From assembly GCA_029260035.1 (NCBI GenBank), contig JAJDEA010000104.1, positions 1 through 64,000 of the forward strand: a stretch of DNA of 64,000 nt, in the 5' to 3' direction. Positions 1-7,565 of the stretch are shown here, in pieces. The stretch is from Phycisphaerae bacterium. GTDB taxonomy: Bacteria > Planctomycetota > Phycisphaerae > UBA1845. A model generated the notes under the pieces. The model was not told where the DNA came from. It did no database searches and saw nothing but the letters and a program-made list of their open reading frames with translations. How positions within the stretch are numbered: position 1 is the first letter of the stretch; each line of letters starts with the position of its first letter. A program made the position numbers and the translations under genes.

Positions 1-8
1 GCGAAACT

Positions 9-980
9 TTGAAAATTGTGATCCCGGGTGGATCCGGTCAAGTTGGCTCAATTCTGGCACACGCATTTCGCGCTGATGGCCATGAGGTTGTCATCGTCGG
101 TCGTAACTCGCACACGTCCGATTCAACGTGGGATGGCAAGACAATTGGATCGTGGGCGAGCGAGATGGATGGAGCCGATGTTGTCATCAATCTTGCGGGG
201 CACACCGTCAATTGCCGCTACCACAAGAAAAACCGTGACCAAATAATGAACTCGCGTACGGAATCCACGAAGCTGATTGCTAAGGCAATTCGCGGTGCTC
301 GTCGTCCACCACGTGTTTGGCTGCAAGCAAGTACTGCCACGATCTACGCGGATTCTTATGACGCACCGAACGATGAATCGACTGGCGTCATTGGAGGATG
401 CGAGCCGAACGTACCCGCCAAATGGAGATTTAGCATAAGAGTCGCGACTGCATGGGAGCGTGCCCTGGACGAAGCCATCGTACCATACACACGAAAAATC
501 AAGCTTCGTTCAGCTATGACCATGAGCCCCGATCCCGGTGGCATATTCGATGTGTTGTTGGGCCTTGTCCGCCATGGCCTTGGTGGAAAATCTGGTGATG
601 GACGCCAATATGTATCGTGGGTGCATCACAAAGACTTTGTCCGAGCCATCTACTGGCTAATTGATCGCAACGAAGTCGCCGGCGTTGTCAATATCGCGGC
701 ACCTAACCCGCTGCCGAATTCTGATTTCATGCGGACTATACGGGAAGCCTGGGGAATTCGGTTGGGATTACCTGCCACAAAATGGCTGTTGGAAATCGGC
801 GCAATCTTCCTCCGAACTGAAACAGAACTAATTCTCAAGAGCCGTCGCGTCGTACCACATCTGTTAACACAAGGCGGGTTTGTTTTTCGTCATCCGACCT
901 GGCCCGAGGCTGCACGAAGCCTTTGCTGCGAATGGCGAGTCCGGCGCAACCATGCTTCAAAGCGTGTTTTTTTGGGATGA
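9..980 (+). CDS. TIGR01777-family NAD(P)-binding epimerase-like protein
   Basis: Short-chain-type Rossmann protein of the TIGR01777 (YfcH/SulA-like) family; its substrate is not established. The N-terminus MKIVIPGGSGQVGS carries the GxxGxxG dinucleotide loop and GADVVINLAG is the usual second landmark. The last ~50 residues (SRRVVPHLLTQGGFVFRHPT) match the DUF1731-type tail of this family, so the protein is full length at about 323 aa. The start is TTG at position 9. The frame is open to the window edge, so an upstream start cannot be excluded, although the glycine loop sits where a true N-terminus would put it. A DCC-family gene follows within about 10 bases, a common partnership for this family. 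Confidence 0.85.
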   Translation: MKIVIPGGSGQVGSILAHAFRADGHEVVIVGRNSHTSDSTWDGKTIGSWASEMDGADVVINLAGHTVNCRYHKKNRDQIMNSRTESTKLIAKAIRGARRPPRVWLQASTATIYADSYDAPNDESTGVIGGCEPNVPAKWRFSIRVATAWERALDEAIVPYTRKIKLRSAMTMSPDPGGIFDVLLGLVRHGLGGKSGDGRQYVSWVHHKDFVRAIYWLIDRNEVAGVVNIAAPNPLPNSDFMRTIREAWGIRLGLPATKWLLEIGAIFLRTETELILKSRRVVPHLLTQGGFVFRHPTWPEAARSLCCEWRVRRNHASKRVFLG

Positions 981-990
981 GATTTCTCTT

Positions 991-1422
991 GTGACAGAAC
1001 ACACGAAACTAACAGAATTCCAGGATCGCAAGAGCTGGCTGCTGTACGACGGCAACTGTCCCATTTGCAGAAGGCTGGCGGAACGCTTTGCGACCACCCT
1101 GCGTCGCCGTGGCTTCGATCTTGCCCCCTTGCAATCGCAGTGGGTTCACTCACGCCTTGGCTCACTGACGTGTGAGCCGCCGGACGAGATGCTCATACTT
1201 TCGTCAACAGGGAACATTCTCGGTGGAGCGGACGCCGTTGTCTTTCTTGCACGACGCATCTGGTGGGCATATCCACTCTACGCGATCGCAAGATTACCCG
1301 GTGTCATGTGGTTGCTTGGACATTTGTACCGCTGGGTGGCGAAAAACCGCGACTGTTTCGGTGGTGTTTGCGTTCGGTCGCAAGAGCAGAAAATCGGAGA
1401 TCGGAAGGAGTCGAAGCCGTGA
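991..1422 (+). CDS. DCC family (DUF393) thiol-disulfide oxidoreductase-like protein
   Basis: The DCC family is named for a motif near the N-terminus. Here LLYDGNCPICRR gives Asp followed by CPIC, a thioredoxin-like CxxC. Members are predicted thiol-disulfide oxidoreductases of unknown partner. The C-terminal half (ARRIWWAYPLYAIARLPGV...YRWVAKNR) matches the family's hydrophobic helix and YRxxAxNR signature. I chose GTG at 991, which lies just after the stop of the preceding gene at 980 and gives 143 aa, the normal size. In-frame ATGs at 952 and further upstream would overlap that gene. It probably forms an operon with its neighbours. Confidence 0.8.
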   Translation: MTEHTKLTEFQDRKSWLLYDGNCPICRRLAERFATTLRRRGFDLAPLQSQWVHSRLGSLTCEPPDEMLILSSTGNILGGADAVVFLARRIWWAYPLYAIARLPGVMWLLGHLYRWVAKNRDCFGGVCVRSQEQKIGDRKESKP

Positions 1423-1529
1423 CACATTACTTATTACCGGTTCTTACAGGGACTAGCGCCTAAAAATGCCAAAGAGTTAACGCAGAAGCAAGCAAAGTTG
1501 CTAATACTTGAATCATTGAAAGGAAGCGA

Positions 1530-2012
1530 ATGTATACAGAATGGACCTATTTAGTTTACCTTGCCGTTAGCGTGTCATTGACCATTTGGGTCGCTCGAAC
1601 ACTGTTCAAGAATGGTCGCGTGTTCCTGGTCGACGCATTCTCAGGCAACGAAACATTGGCAGACTCCGTTAATCATCTCCTGGTGGTAGGTTTCTATCTC
1701 ATTAACGTCGGCTTCGTTACGGTAGCACTCAAATATGGTGACAAGCCTGGGAACCTCGTCGGGGCAATCGAATTCGCAAGCATGAAGATCGGTCTTGTTC
1801 TCTTGGCGGTCGGGGCTATGCATTTCTTTAACCTGTACTTACTCGCGCAAGCGCGCAAACGGGGATTGGGAACGAGGCCAAGAAAGAGTGATCCGCCTCA
1901 CGATGACGAGGCATCAGTTTCCTCAACGCATGGTCCGGTGCACGGATCAGGCGATGATGCGTTCGCCCCGGCGAGAAATCCAAGGCCCTTCCAGAGGCCG
2001 TCTGATGACTAG
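1530..2012 (+). CDS. small integral membrane protein, function unknown
   Basis: A 160-aa protein with three apparent membrane segments: residues ~6-24 (YLVYLAVSVSLTIWVA), ~48-66 (LLVVGFYLINVGFVTVAL) and ~86-106 (IGLVLLAVGAMHFFNLYLLA). A polar, acidic and proline-rich cytoplasmic tail of about 50 residues follows. I do not recognise a named family. AAGGAAG lies 4 bases before the ATG. The last 8 bases overlap the ATG of the following SDR gene (ATGACTAG), so the two are likely translationally coupled. Its place after a DCC protein suggests a membrane redox or lipid role, but that is a guess. Confidence 0.7.
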   Translation: MYTEWTYLVYLAVSVSLTIWVARTLFKNGRVFLVDAFSGNETLADSVNHLLVVGFYLINVGFVTVALKYGDKPGNLVGAIEFASMKIGLVLLAVGAMHFFNLYLLAQARKRGLGTRPRKSDPPHDDEASVSSTHGPVHGSGDDAFAPARNPRPFQRPSDD

Positions 2013-2937
2013 CGAGAGTGCCGCTGTTGTAACAGGTGCCTTCGGGTATTCCGGTCGTTACATTACCCGCCGACTCCTCGACGCAGGCGTAGAAGTTCGT
2101 ACCTTAACGAACGCCCCGGCTTCGCAAAACCCGTTCGGGTCGCGAGTCAAGGCTATCCCGTTCGCGTTTGACGATCACGCTCGACTCGTCGAAGGGTTGA
2201 GGGGAGCCGCGGTCCTCTATAACACCTATTGGGTCAGGTTCAACCACCCCAAGTTCAAACAGGTGGATGCGGTAAGGAACACGCTAGCGTTGTTTCGAGC
2301 GGCCCGTGAAGCAGGCGTGCAGCGGGTCGTACATCTCAGCATCACGAACCCATCGGAGGATTCGCCGCTGGAGTATTTCCGCAGCAAGGCGACGCTCGAA
2401 AGAGCATTGATGGATTCCGGTTTGTCGTACGCGATCCTTCGACCAACAGTCTTGTTCGGCAGCGAAGATGTCCTCGTCAACAATATCGCCTGGCTGTTAC
2501 GAAGATTTCCGTTCTTCGGTGTCTTTGGCGACGGCTCCTACCGCCTTCAACCCATGTATGTGGACGACTTGGCCAAACTCGCGGTCGAGGAAGGCTTGCG
2601 AACCGAAAACCGCATCGTTGATGCCATCGGTCCGGAGACATTCACCTACCGAGAACTTGTCGCGCAGATAGGGCGGATCATCCAGCAGCCGAGGCCAACC
2701 CTGCCCGTCCCGCCTTGGGTAGGCCATCTCGTTGGCACAGCGGTTGGTAAGGTAGTCGGCGACGTCGTTATCACGCGCGAAGAGATAGCAGGGCTCATGG
2801 CCGGGCTTCTATGTACGAATTCCAAGCCGACAGGCGAAACCAGCCTGACCGAGTGGGCAACTGCCAACCGTGAGACGCTTGGTGTGCGCTACGCGAGTGA
2901 ACTCGGCAGGCGGAAAGGTCGAACAACGCGAACATAG
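2005..2937 (+). CDS. NAD(P)-binding atypical SDR (NmrA/NDUFA9-like)
   Basis: Rossmann-fold protein of the atypical SDR type that includes NmrA and the complex I NDUFA9-like proteins. VVTGAFGYSGRYITRRLL is the nucleotide loop. VVHLSITNPSEDSPLEYFRSK holds the Ser and YxxxK-like region, and LRPTVLFG follows as usual. At 310 aa from ATG 2005 the length is normal. A longer frame opens at 1795 but would lie wholly inside the preceding gene, so I reject it. The enzyme or binding role is unknown. Its overlap with the membrane-protein gene argues for joint expression. Confidence 0.75.
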   Translation: MTSESAAVVTGAFGYSGRYITRRLLDAGVEVRTLTNAPASQNPFGSRVKAIPFAFDDHARLVEGLRGAAVLYNTYWVRFNHPKFKQVDAVRNTLALFRAAREAGVQRVVHLSITNPSEDSPLEYFRSKATLERALMDSGLSYAILRPTVLFGSEDVLVNNIAWLLRRFPFFGVFGDGSYRLQPMYVDDLAKLAVEEGLRTENRIVDAIGPETFTYRELVAQIGRIIQQPRPTLPVPPWVGHLVGTAVGKVVGDVVITREEIAGLMAGLLCTNSKPTGETSLTEWATANRETLGVRYASELGRRKGRTTRT

Positions 2938-3140
2938 CCCCGCAACGCCCGCCACATAGAAGTCACGACTGCCAACTGCCAAAGAGACGCTGCCATAGTG
3001 ACCGACTCTCGTAGCCACAACAAAACACACTCTCATAACTCTTTATTTTTCAACCACTTACAGCTCATTGAGATTGTCGCCTGCGGTGGCACGCATGGTG
3101 CATTGGTGATTAGCGATCGACGTCGCATTCGATTGCGAAC

Positions 3141-3155
3141 GACCGACAGTCGGTC
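3141..3155. promoter_or_regulatory. perfect inverted repeat upstream of the Hsp20 genes
   Basis: GACCGAC-A-GTCGGTC is a 7-1-7 perfect palindrome about 45 bases before the first Hsp20 start codon. It is not CIRCE (TTAGCACTC-N9-GAGTGCTAA). It could be an operator for a heat-shock repressor or a small hairpin in the leader. The position upstream of two chaperone genes makes a regulatory role plausible. Confidence 0.4.
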
Positions 3156-3200
3156 TGAATAGATGAAGCTGGTAAACATTTATCGAAAGGAGGCCTCGAA

Positions 3201-3653
3201 ATGGTCCTAATTCAACGAATGGAAAACTTGATGCCGCTCAACAAACTGTGTGATGAGATGGACAGCTTCCTGGACGCGATTGTAAGCAAGTCGCCGTTCG
3301 ACTTGTCACTGCCTTCGGTCTGCAAACGCGCCTTCCCCGCTGTCAACGTATGGCAGGATGATAATCGCCTGATTATCGAAACCGAAGTTCCAGGCTTCGC
3401 GATGAGCGATATCGAAGTGCAGCTGATTGACAATACCTTGACAATCCAAGGCTGCCGAAGCGAATCGCAATCCGAAAACATCGACTACGTCCGTCGCGAG
3501 CGCGCCGTAGGAGGATTCAGTCGAGAACTTCGCCTTCCGGTAGAAGTAGATACCGAGAAAGTCGAGGCGTCGCTGAGCAACGGCGTATTGACGATTACAC
3601 TGCCAAAGGCTCCAAGCGTGATGCCGAAGAAAATCGAAATCAAGCGTTCATGA
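3201..3653 (+). CDS. Hsp20/alpha-crystallin small heat-shock protein (first of two)
   Basis: ATP-independent chaperone that binds unfolding proteins as large oligomers. The alpha-crystallin domain spans about residues 48-146. It opens with NVWQDDNRLIIETEVPGF, contains the VRRERAVGGFSRELRLP segment and ends with GVLTITLPK, the conserved A-x-x-x-n-GVL box, followed by a short tail with an IEI motif (KKIEIKRS) used for oligomerisation. A strong AAAGGAGG site lies 8 bases before the ATG. A second Hsp20 gene follows after about 60 bases, and a palindrome precedes the pair, so stress-induced co-expression is likely. Confidence 0.93.
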   Translation: MVLIQRMENLMPLNKLCDEMDSFLDAIVSKSPFDLSLPSVCKRAFPAVNVWQDDNRLIIETEVPGFAMSDIEVQLIDNTLTIQGCRSESQSENIDYVRRERAVGGFSRELRLPVEVDTEKVEASLSNGVLTITLPKAPSVMPKKIEIKRS

Positions 3654-3714
3654 CAAATTCAAGTCATTACGCATTATGCAAATTCCGTCGCACAAATGTT
3701 TAGGAGACAAGAAA

Positions 3715-4113
3715 ATGACAACACAAGTAATCGAAGAATCAAGAAATAATCGAGCCGCACCTGTGGTGTGCGACGAGAACCGGTCTGTTTTCACACCCTC
3801 TGTTGATGTAATGGAATCGGAAAATGAGTATATCGCTCATATAGACGTTCCCGGCGCTTCGGAGTGCGATATCAACGTCGAGTTTGACCAAGGAGTGCTG
3901 ACTGTACACGCAGGAGCCCAGGACCGCTCGTTTGCAGGCGCGAACCAATTGGTAAGCGAATACGAAATCGGCGATTTTCATCGCACGTTTCGGGTAGATG
4001 AGCAAATCGACGCCGGGAAAATCACCGCCAAATACACCGACGGTGTGTTGACGCTTCATTTGCCCAAGGTCGCCGCTACCGTTGCGCATAAGATTCCTGT
4101 GACGTCCAACTAA
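3715..4113 (+). CDS. Hsp20/alpha-crystallin small heat-shock protein (second of two)
   Basis: A 132-aa Hsp20 paralogue of the preceding gene, strongly diverged from it. TPSVDVMESENEYIAHIDVPG begins the alpha-crystallin domain, FHRTFRVDEQIDAGKITAKY is its centre and DGVLTLHLPKV the terminal box. I placed the start at ATG 3715, which has AGGAG 8 bases upstream; an in-frame ATG at 3676 has no such site. It lacks a clear IxI tail, ending AHKIPVTSN. Heterotypic oligomers of tandem Hsp20 proteins are known, so the two may work together. Confidence 0.92.
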   Translation: MTTQVIEESRNNRAAPVVCDENRSVFTPSVDVMESENEYIAHIDVPGASECDINVEFDQGVLTVHAGAQDRSFAGANQLVSEYEIGDFHRTFRVDEQIDAGKITAKYTDGVLTLHLPKVAATVAHKIPVTSN

Positions 4114-4129
4114 AAAGAATAATGATCTC

Positions 4130-4172
4130 GCTGCTGGTGATCGCCAAGGGTCTTTGAGCGGTTACCAGCAGC
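4130..4172 (+). terminator. long hairpin after the Hsp20 pair
   Basis: GCTGCTGGTGATCGC pairs with GCGGTTACCAGCAGC (15 positions including two G-T wobbles) around a 13-base loop, starting 17 bases after the second Hsp20 stop. The following bases (CAGGTTTAATC) contain only a short T run, so it may be a weak terminator or an RNA-stabilising stem. Confidence 0.5.
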
Positions 4173-4492
4173 CAGGTTTAATCAGAATGGGCCCCTGATA
4201 TTGCGATTTCCCGTATGCTCCCTCTTGTGGACTCCCCACGAAGCTGGCCGCATTGCCAGTGGAATGGCGTCTACCCTGTATTTCACGTTTACGCTCTGAG
4301 GCCCCCCCCTTCTCAACATATTCCGACATTTCAAATAGGCTCACCCGCCCTGTGAGCACTTCCCTTCCTACGACTTAATACAACTTAGCCCTTCGGCTGA
4401 CTGGCAGAACTGATAGAATGTTTCGTTAGTGAGACACCGTCGGCACGCACGACAACTCGCGAAAATGGGGAACAGGTGGTTATAGCAGAGGT
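4173..4492. other. gene-free stretch after the Hsp20 operon
   Basis: Beyond the hairpin I see nothing that looks coding. Open frames here are short, lack ribosome sites and resemble no family. A run of eight C lies near 4305. The stretch must hold the promoter of the next gene, but I see no convincing -35/-10 pair. Confidence 0.4.
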
Positions 4493-4504
4493 TTGACATT
4501 GGCC

Positions 4505-4951
4505 ATGGTTGGTACGTTGACAATCATCAACGAATCTTTCCGACGAAGAGGTCGGATTCCAGGAGCCAAAAAGCAAACCGTAGTTTGGATGATGCTTTTG
4601 ATCGGCACGACGTTAACTGCGATTCCTGCCTCTTCAGCGCTAAGTCATTTGTTCTTCGATTCACCAGAGTCCGTCAGCGCCGACCGAAGACAAGCGATCA
4701 TCGAATATGCCACATCAATTCAGTTTGCATTGATTGAAATCTACGACTCGCCGCTTGATCCCGATCGACTTCGTCAGGCTCAGTACCTGCTGAACAAACA
4801 GTTGGTTTTGTTCGAAGATGCCTACTCCGATTCTCGACCTATCGATGCAGTAGAAGCCGACGCACGCATGCTGCATGCGGAACTTCTTGAGCTGGCTGAT
4901 GGTCTGAACCTGAGCCTGCCCGCCTTTCCCAAACACACCGCTAGCCAATAA
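4505..4951 (+). CDS. small membrane-anchored protein, function unknown
   Basis: Unrecognised protein of about 148 aa. A basic N-terminus (SFRRRGRIPGAKK) is followed by one hydrophobic segment (TVVWMMLLIGTTLTAIPAS), then a soluble helical domain rich in Leu, Ala and acids (RRQAIIEYATSIQFALIEIY...). This reads as a single-span or signal-anchored periplasmic protein. The start is uncertain: AGAGG at 4487-4491 is too close to a TTG at 4493 and rather far from ATG 4505. No partner gene is evident; SppA follows about 190 bases later with its own leader. Confidence 0.5.
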   Translation: MVGTLTIINESFRRRGRIPGAKKQTVVWMMLLIGTTLTAIPASSALSHLFFDSPESVSADRRQAIIEYATSIQFALIEIYDSPLDPDRLRQAQYLLNKQLVLFEDAYSDSRPIDAVEADARMLHAELLELADGLNLSLPAFPKHTASQ

Positions 4952-5098
4952 CCTCAACACACCTTCTGGTTGTAACGCATGGGCGCAAAGGTTAATCCGC
5001 CGATTCAGCCGATATCTATAGCAGCGCACAGTCAAGCGCGGCGGCGAATCGCGCCTTTGAAATATAAGCAACGTTCTTTCTGATACAACAACTGAGTA

Positions 5099-5108
5099 GA
5101 GCTTGCTG
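5099..5108 (+). promoter_or_regulatory. GAGCTTGCTC-type element upstream of sppA-like gene
   Basis: GAGTAGAGCTTGCTG lies about 36 bases before the GTG of the next gene. It is one mismatch from GAGCTTGCTC, which recurs in front of five other genes in this window in the same orientation relative to the gene. Confidence 0.35.
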
Positions 5109-5143
5109 TAAACAGAATTATGTGAAACAAAGGGAGCCTGATC

Positions 5144-6148
5144 GTGCGGATGAGCAAGAAACTAAACACCAACTGCTTAACTATATTCTTCCTCACGCCA
5201 ATCGTTGCCTTGGTGGGGTGCGCACCGCCAAGCCTGCTCATCACTCCCGTTAGCAGTCAACGTGCATTGCAGGAGACGCTGCTCAGCCGAGATTCGTTTT
5301 TTGCCCACGACAAGATTGCCGTCATCGACGTTAGCGGCGTGATTCAAAACTCACCTCGCGCGCAATTGTTCGGATCGGGCGAACACCCGGTGAGCCTATT
5401 GCTCGAACAACTCCAGAAAGCGCGCAAAGACAGTGCGGTAAAGGCGGTCATTCTCCGAATCAACTCGCCAGGTGGCACGGTTGTCGCCAGTGAACTCATG
5501 CACGACGAAATCATGCATTTTCGAAAGAGCGGAAAGCCCATTGTCGCGGTGATGATGGATGTAGCTGCAAGTGGGGGCTATTACATCGCGTGCGCGTGCG
5601 ATGAAATCGTCGCTCAGCGATCCACAGTAACGGGAAGCATCGGCGTAGTCATGCAATTGTTCAATGTCTCGGGAACGATGGAGTTGATCGGCATCACGAG
5701 CGACGCCATCACGTCAGGAATAAACAAAGACACCGGCTCACCTTTTCGGAAAATGAAGCCCGAAGAACGCCAGATTTTCAAACAGATCGTGATGGACATG
5801 TACGAGCGATTCGTTGCAGTCGTCGTCGCTGGCAGAAAGAACATTGACGAACAAACGATTCGCAGGCTGGCAGATGGCCGGGTTTATTCTGCGGGGCAAG
5901 CGCTGGAAAATGGCTTGATCGATCGGATTGCAACAATGCGTGAGGTTATCGCGAGCACGAAAAAGCAAGTCGGCTCCGAAAAAATTCGCCTCGTCACTTA
6001 TCAACGCTCCGCCGAATACAAACCAAACTACTATGCTACCACGCCGTCACGACCGACAGGCGACGTCAATTTGTTTAATGTCAACCTACCCAGTGATTTA
6101 ACGTTCCCGCGAACACAGTTCATGTACCTTTGGTCGCCAGGTAAGTGA
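5144..6148 (+). CDS. sppA: signal peptide peptidase SppA-type S49 protease, lipoprotein
   Basis: Short (36K-type) SppA, a serine protease that degrades leftover signal peptides and membrane fragments. The N-terminus is a lipoprotein signal with lipobox LVGC (Cys26). IAVIDVSGVI starts the ClpP-like fold, LRINSPGG is the oxyanion segment and DVAASGGYY carries the predicted nucleophile Ser143. Lys195 in GINKDTGSPFR is the likely general base; the 52-residue spacing equals that of the Bacillus SppA dyad (Ser147/Lys199). GTG 5144 with GGGAG upstream fits, and ATG 5150 is an alternative. The lipid anchor would place it on the outer face of a membrane. Confidence 0.88.
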   Translation: MRMSKKLNTNCLTIFFLTPIVALVGCAPPSLLITPVSSQRALQETLLSRDSFFAHDKIAVIDVSGVIQNSPRAQLFGSGEHPVSLLLEQLQKARKDSAVKAVILRINSPGGTVVASELMHDEIMHFRKSGKPIVAVMMDVAASGGYYIACACDEIVAQRSTVTGSIGVVMQLFNVSGTMELIGITSDAITSGINKDTGSPFRKMKPEERQIFKQIVMDMYERFVAVVVAGRKNIDEQTIRRLADGRVYSAGQALENGLIDRIATMREVIASTKKQVGSEKIRLVTYQRSAEYKPNYYATTPSRPTGDVNLFNVNLPSDLTFPRTQFMYLWSPGK

Positions 6149-6236
6149 TAACACGCTGTTCTTGTCGCGTCGGTTTGCCCGTTTGGCTATGTGAGAAAAA
6201 CCCCCTCGAAAACGAAGAAGGCATAAAAAGCTCGAC

Positions 6237-6668
6237 CTACTCCTGGTACTGGTCGTGACACGCCGTGCAAACATCCTTGATCTGGCCAACCAAAGCGGTC
6301 AGCTTGCTTTCATCTGCTTTTGACTTCTTATGAGCTTCATTGGCAAGCTGCATCGCGATGTCGCGAACCTGCGTCGCCCATTGCCGATAGTCATCTTTCT
6401 CGGTGTTGAAACGATTCACGTTTGAGAGTTCCGCAAGCAACTCGGCTCGGAAATGAACACGCTTCATCCGCTTGTTCGTTTCCTTATCTTTGAGAAGCTC
6501 GTTGATTTTCTTAAACTGCTCACCCATCCCATGCATAAGGGAATCAACGGAAGCGGTTGGCTTAAAACCACTGGCTCCCGACGAGCCCGCGTCGGCTTGC
6601 GCAATCATCGTGACACAACAAAAACCAGCGACCAATAAGAATGCTGTCAGCATCGTCCTACGAACCAT
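6237..6668 (-). CDS. class II cytochrome c (c556/c'-like), secreted
   Basis: A 143-aa exported protein with a signal peptide (TMLTAFLLVAGFCCVTMIAQADA) and a single C-terminal haem site, CTACH at residues 134-138, four residues before the DQYQE end. A haem motif at the very C-terminus with a mostly helical body is diagnostic of the class II (c556/c') four-helix cytochromes. The Met residues near VDSLMHGMGEQF may supply the sixth ligand in the c556 manner. ATG 6668 has AGAGGA 8 bases upstream. It acts in periplasmic electron transfer; the partner is unknown. A GAGCTTGCTC element lies 22 bases upstream. Confidence 0.82.
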   Translation of the reverse strand: MVRRTMLTAFLLVAGFCCVTMIAQADAGSSGASGFKPTASVDSLMHGMGEQFKKINELLKDKETNKRMKRVHFRAELLAELSNVNRFNTEKDDYRQWATQVRDIAMQLANEAHKKSKADESKLTALVGQIKDVCTACHDQYQE

Positions 6669-6690
6669 AATTGCAATCCTCTCGTTCTCA

Positions 6691-6700
6691 GAGCAAGCTC
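6691..6700 (-). promoter_or_regulatory. GAGCTTGCTC element upstream of cytochrome c gene
   Basis: Exact GAGCTTGCTC on the coding strand, preceded by TTGAATA and located 22 bases before the ATG. The half sites GAGC and GCTC form an inverted repeat around TT. Confidence 0.4.
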
Positions 6701-6897
6701 TATTCAACAGCGTCGCTCGATACCATATCTATCATCTGCGCGCCCACGATTCCGCGCGCTACATCCGGCCGATCGGGCATTGACAGGTACCCTTCAAAGC
6801 AAGCACCTTCAAATCTCAAACCCAACAAAACACAGCTCGAATTATTGTATCGAATCGTGGCGCTGTCAAGGAGGAGGAGGTGTCATTCTCCAAGTGG

Positions 6898-7476
6898 CTA
6901 TTCGGGGCCACTGGTATGCGTAAGCACTCGGCTGCTGACACCTTGTGCATCACAATAATCAGCGAGCAATCGAACATATGACTTCTGGACCAGTTCTGAT
7001 TGGTCCAACGCGAGCTTACGCTGCGCATCGCGAATGCAGCCTTCGCTGGGCCCCTCAATTTCAACAAAGAAACCAATATGTGGCGGTTCGTCAAGTTCTA
7101 TCCGACAATCATCCAACAGCCAACTCTCACGGTTTTTTTCGTACTGCAAAATCGGAACAAAACCCATGGCTTTCACCATAGAAGTCAACGTCGCAAAATC
7201 ATCAACGGAAACCTCCAATTCCTCGCGGGACTTCACGACTCCCGGATCGCGAGGCCCTTTGTATGTAAACGTACATGCCACGGTTCCGTCATCCAGCGAA
7301 ACAGACTCTCGCACACGAAGGCCGCAACCTTTCTTGCGCAATGAGCCGTCGATATGATCGAAAATCACATTGGTCTCTCGAAACCGCCCGAGACATTTCG
7401 CACCCAAGGCGCTAAGCCGCTCCCTCGTCGGCTCGTGTCTATCCACTCGAAGTTTGATTTCAATCTCACGAGCCAC
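6898..7476 (-). CDS. CYTH domain protein (class IV adenylate cyclase/CyaB-like)
   Basis: CYTH-fold protein of the CyaB/thiamine-triphosphatase superfamily, which binds triphosphates through a tunnel of charged residues. The hallmark EIEIK (ExExK) is at the N-terminus, and LRKKGCGLRVRE, FTYKGP, EELEV and FVEIEGPSE are the other charged strands in family order. Length (about 192 aa) is normal for CyaB. Activity could be adenylate cyclase or inorganic tri-polyphosphatase; sequence alone does not decide. GTG 7476 is preferred because AGG stands about 11 bases upstream and the ExExK strand should be close to the N-terminus; GTG 7488 is the alternative. Confidence 0.8.
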   Translation of the reverse strand: MAREIEIKLRVDRHEPTRERLSALGAKCLGRFRETNVIFDHIDGSLRKKGCGLRVRESVSLDDGTVACTFTYKGPRDPGVVKSREELEVSVDDFATLTSMVKAMGFVPILQYEKNRESWLLDDCRIELDEPPHIGFFVEIEGPSEGCIRDAQRKLALDQSELVQKSYVRLLADYCDAQGVSSRVLTHTSGPE

Positions 7477-7565
7477 GCTAAAACACACCTACACAAGGGA
7501 AGAAATTTTCGTCTCTATTGCTTCTTGATGACCAGCACTTCAAGAAATCTACTGCCACAGAACCG

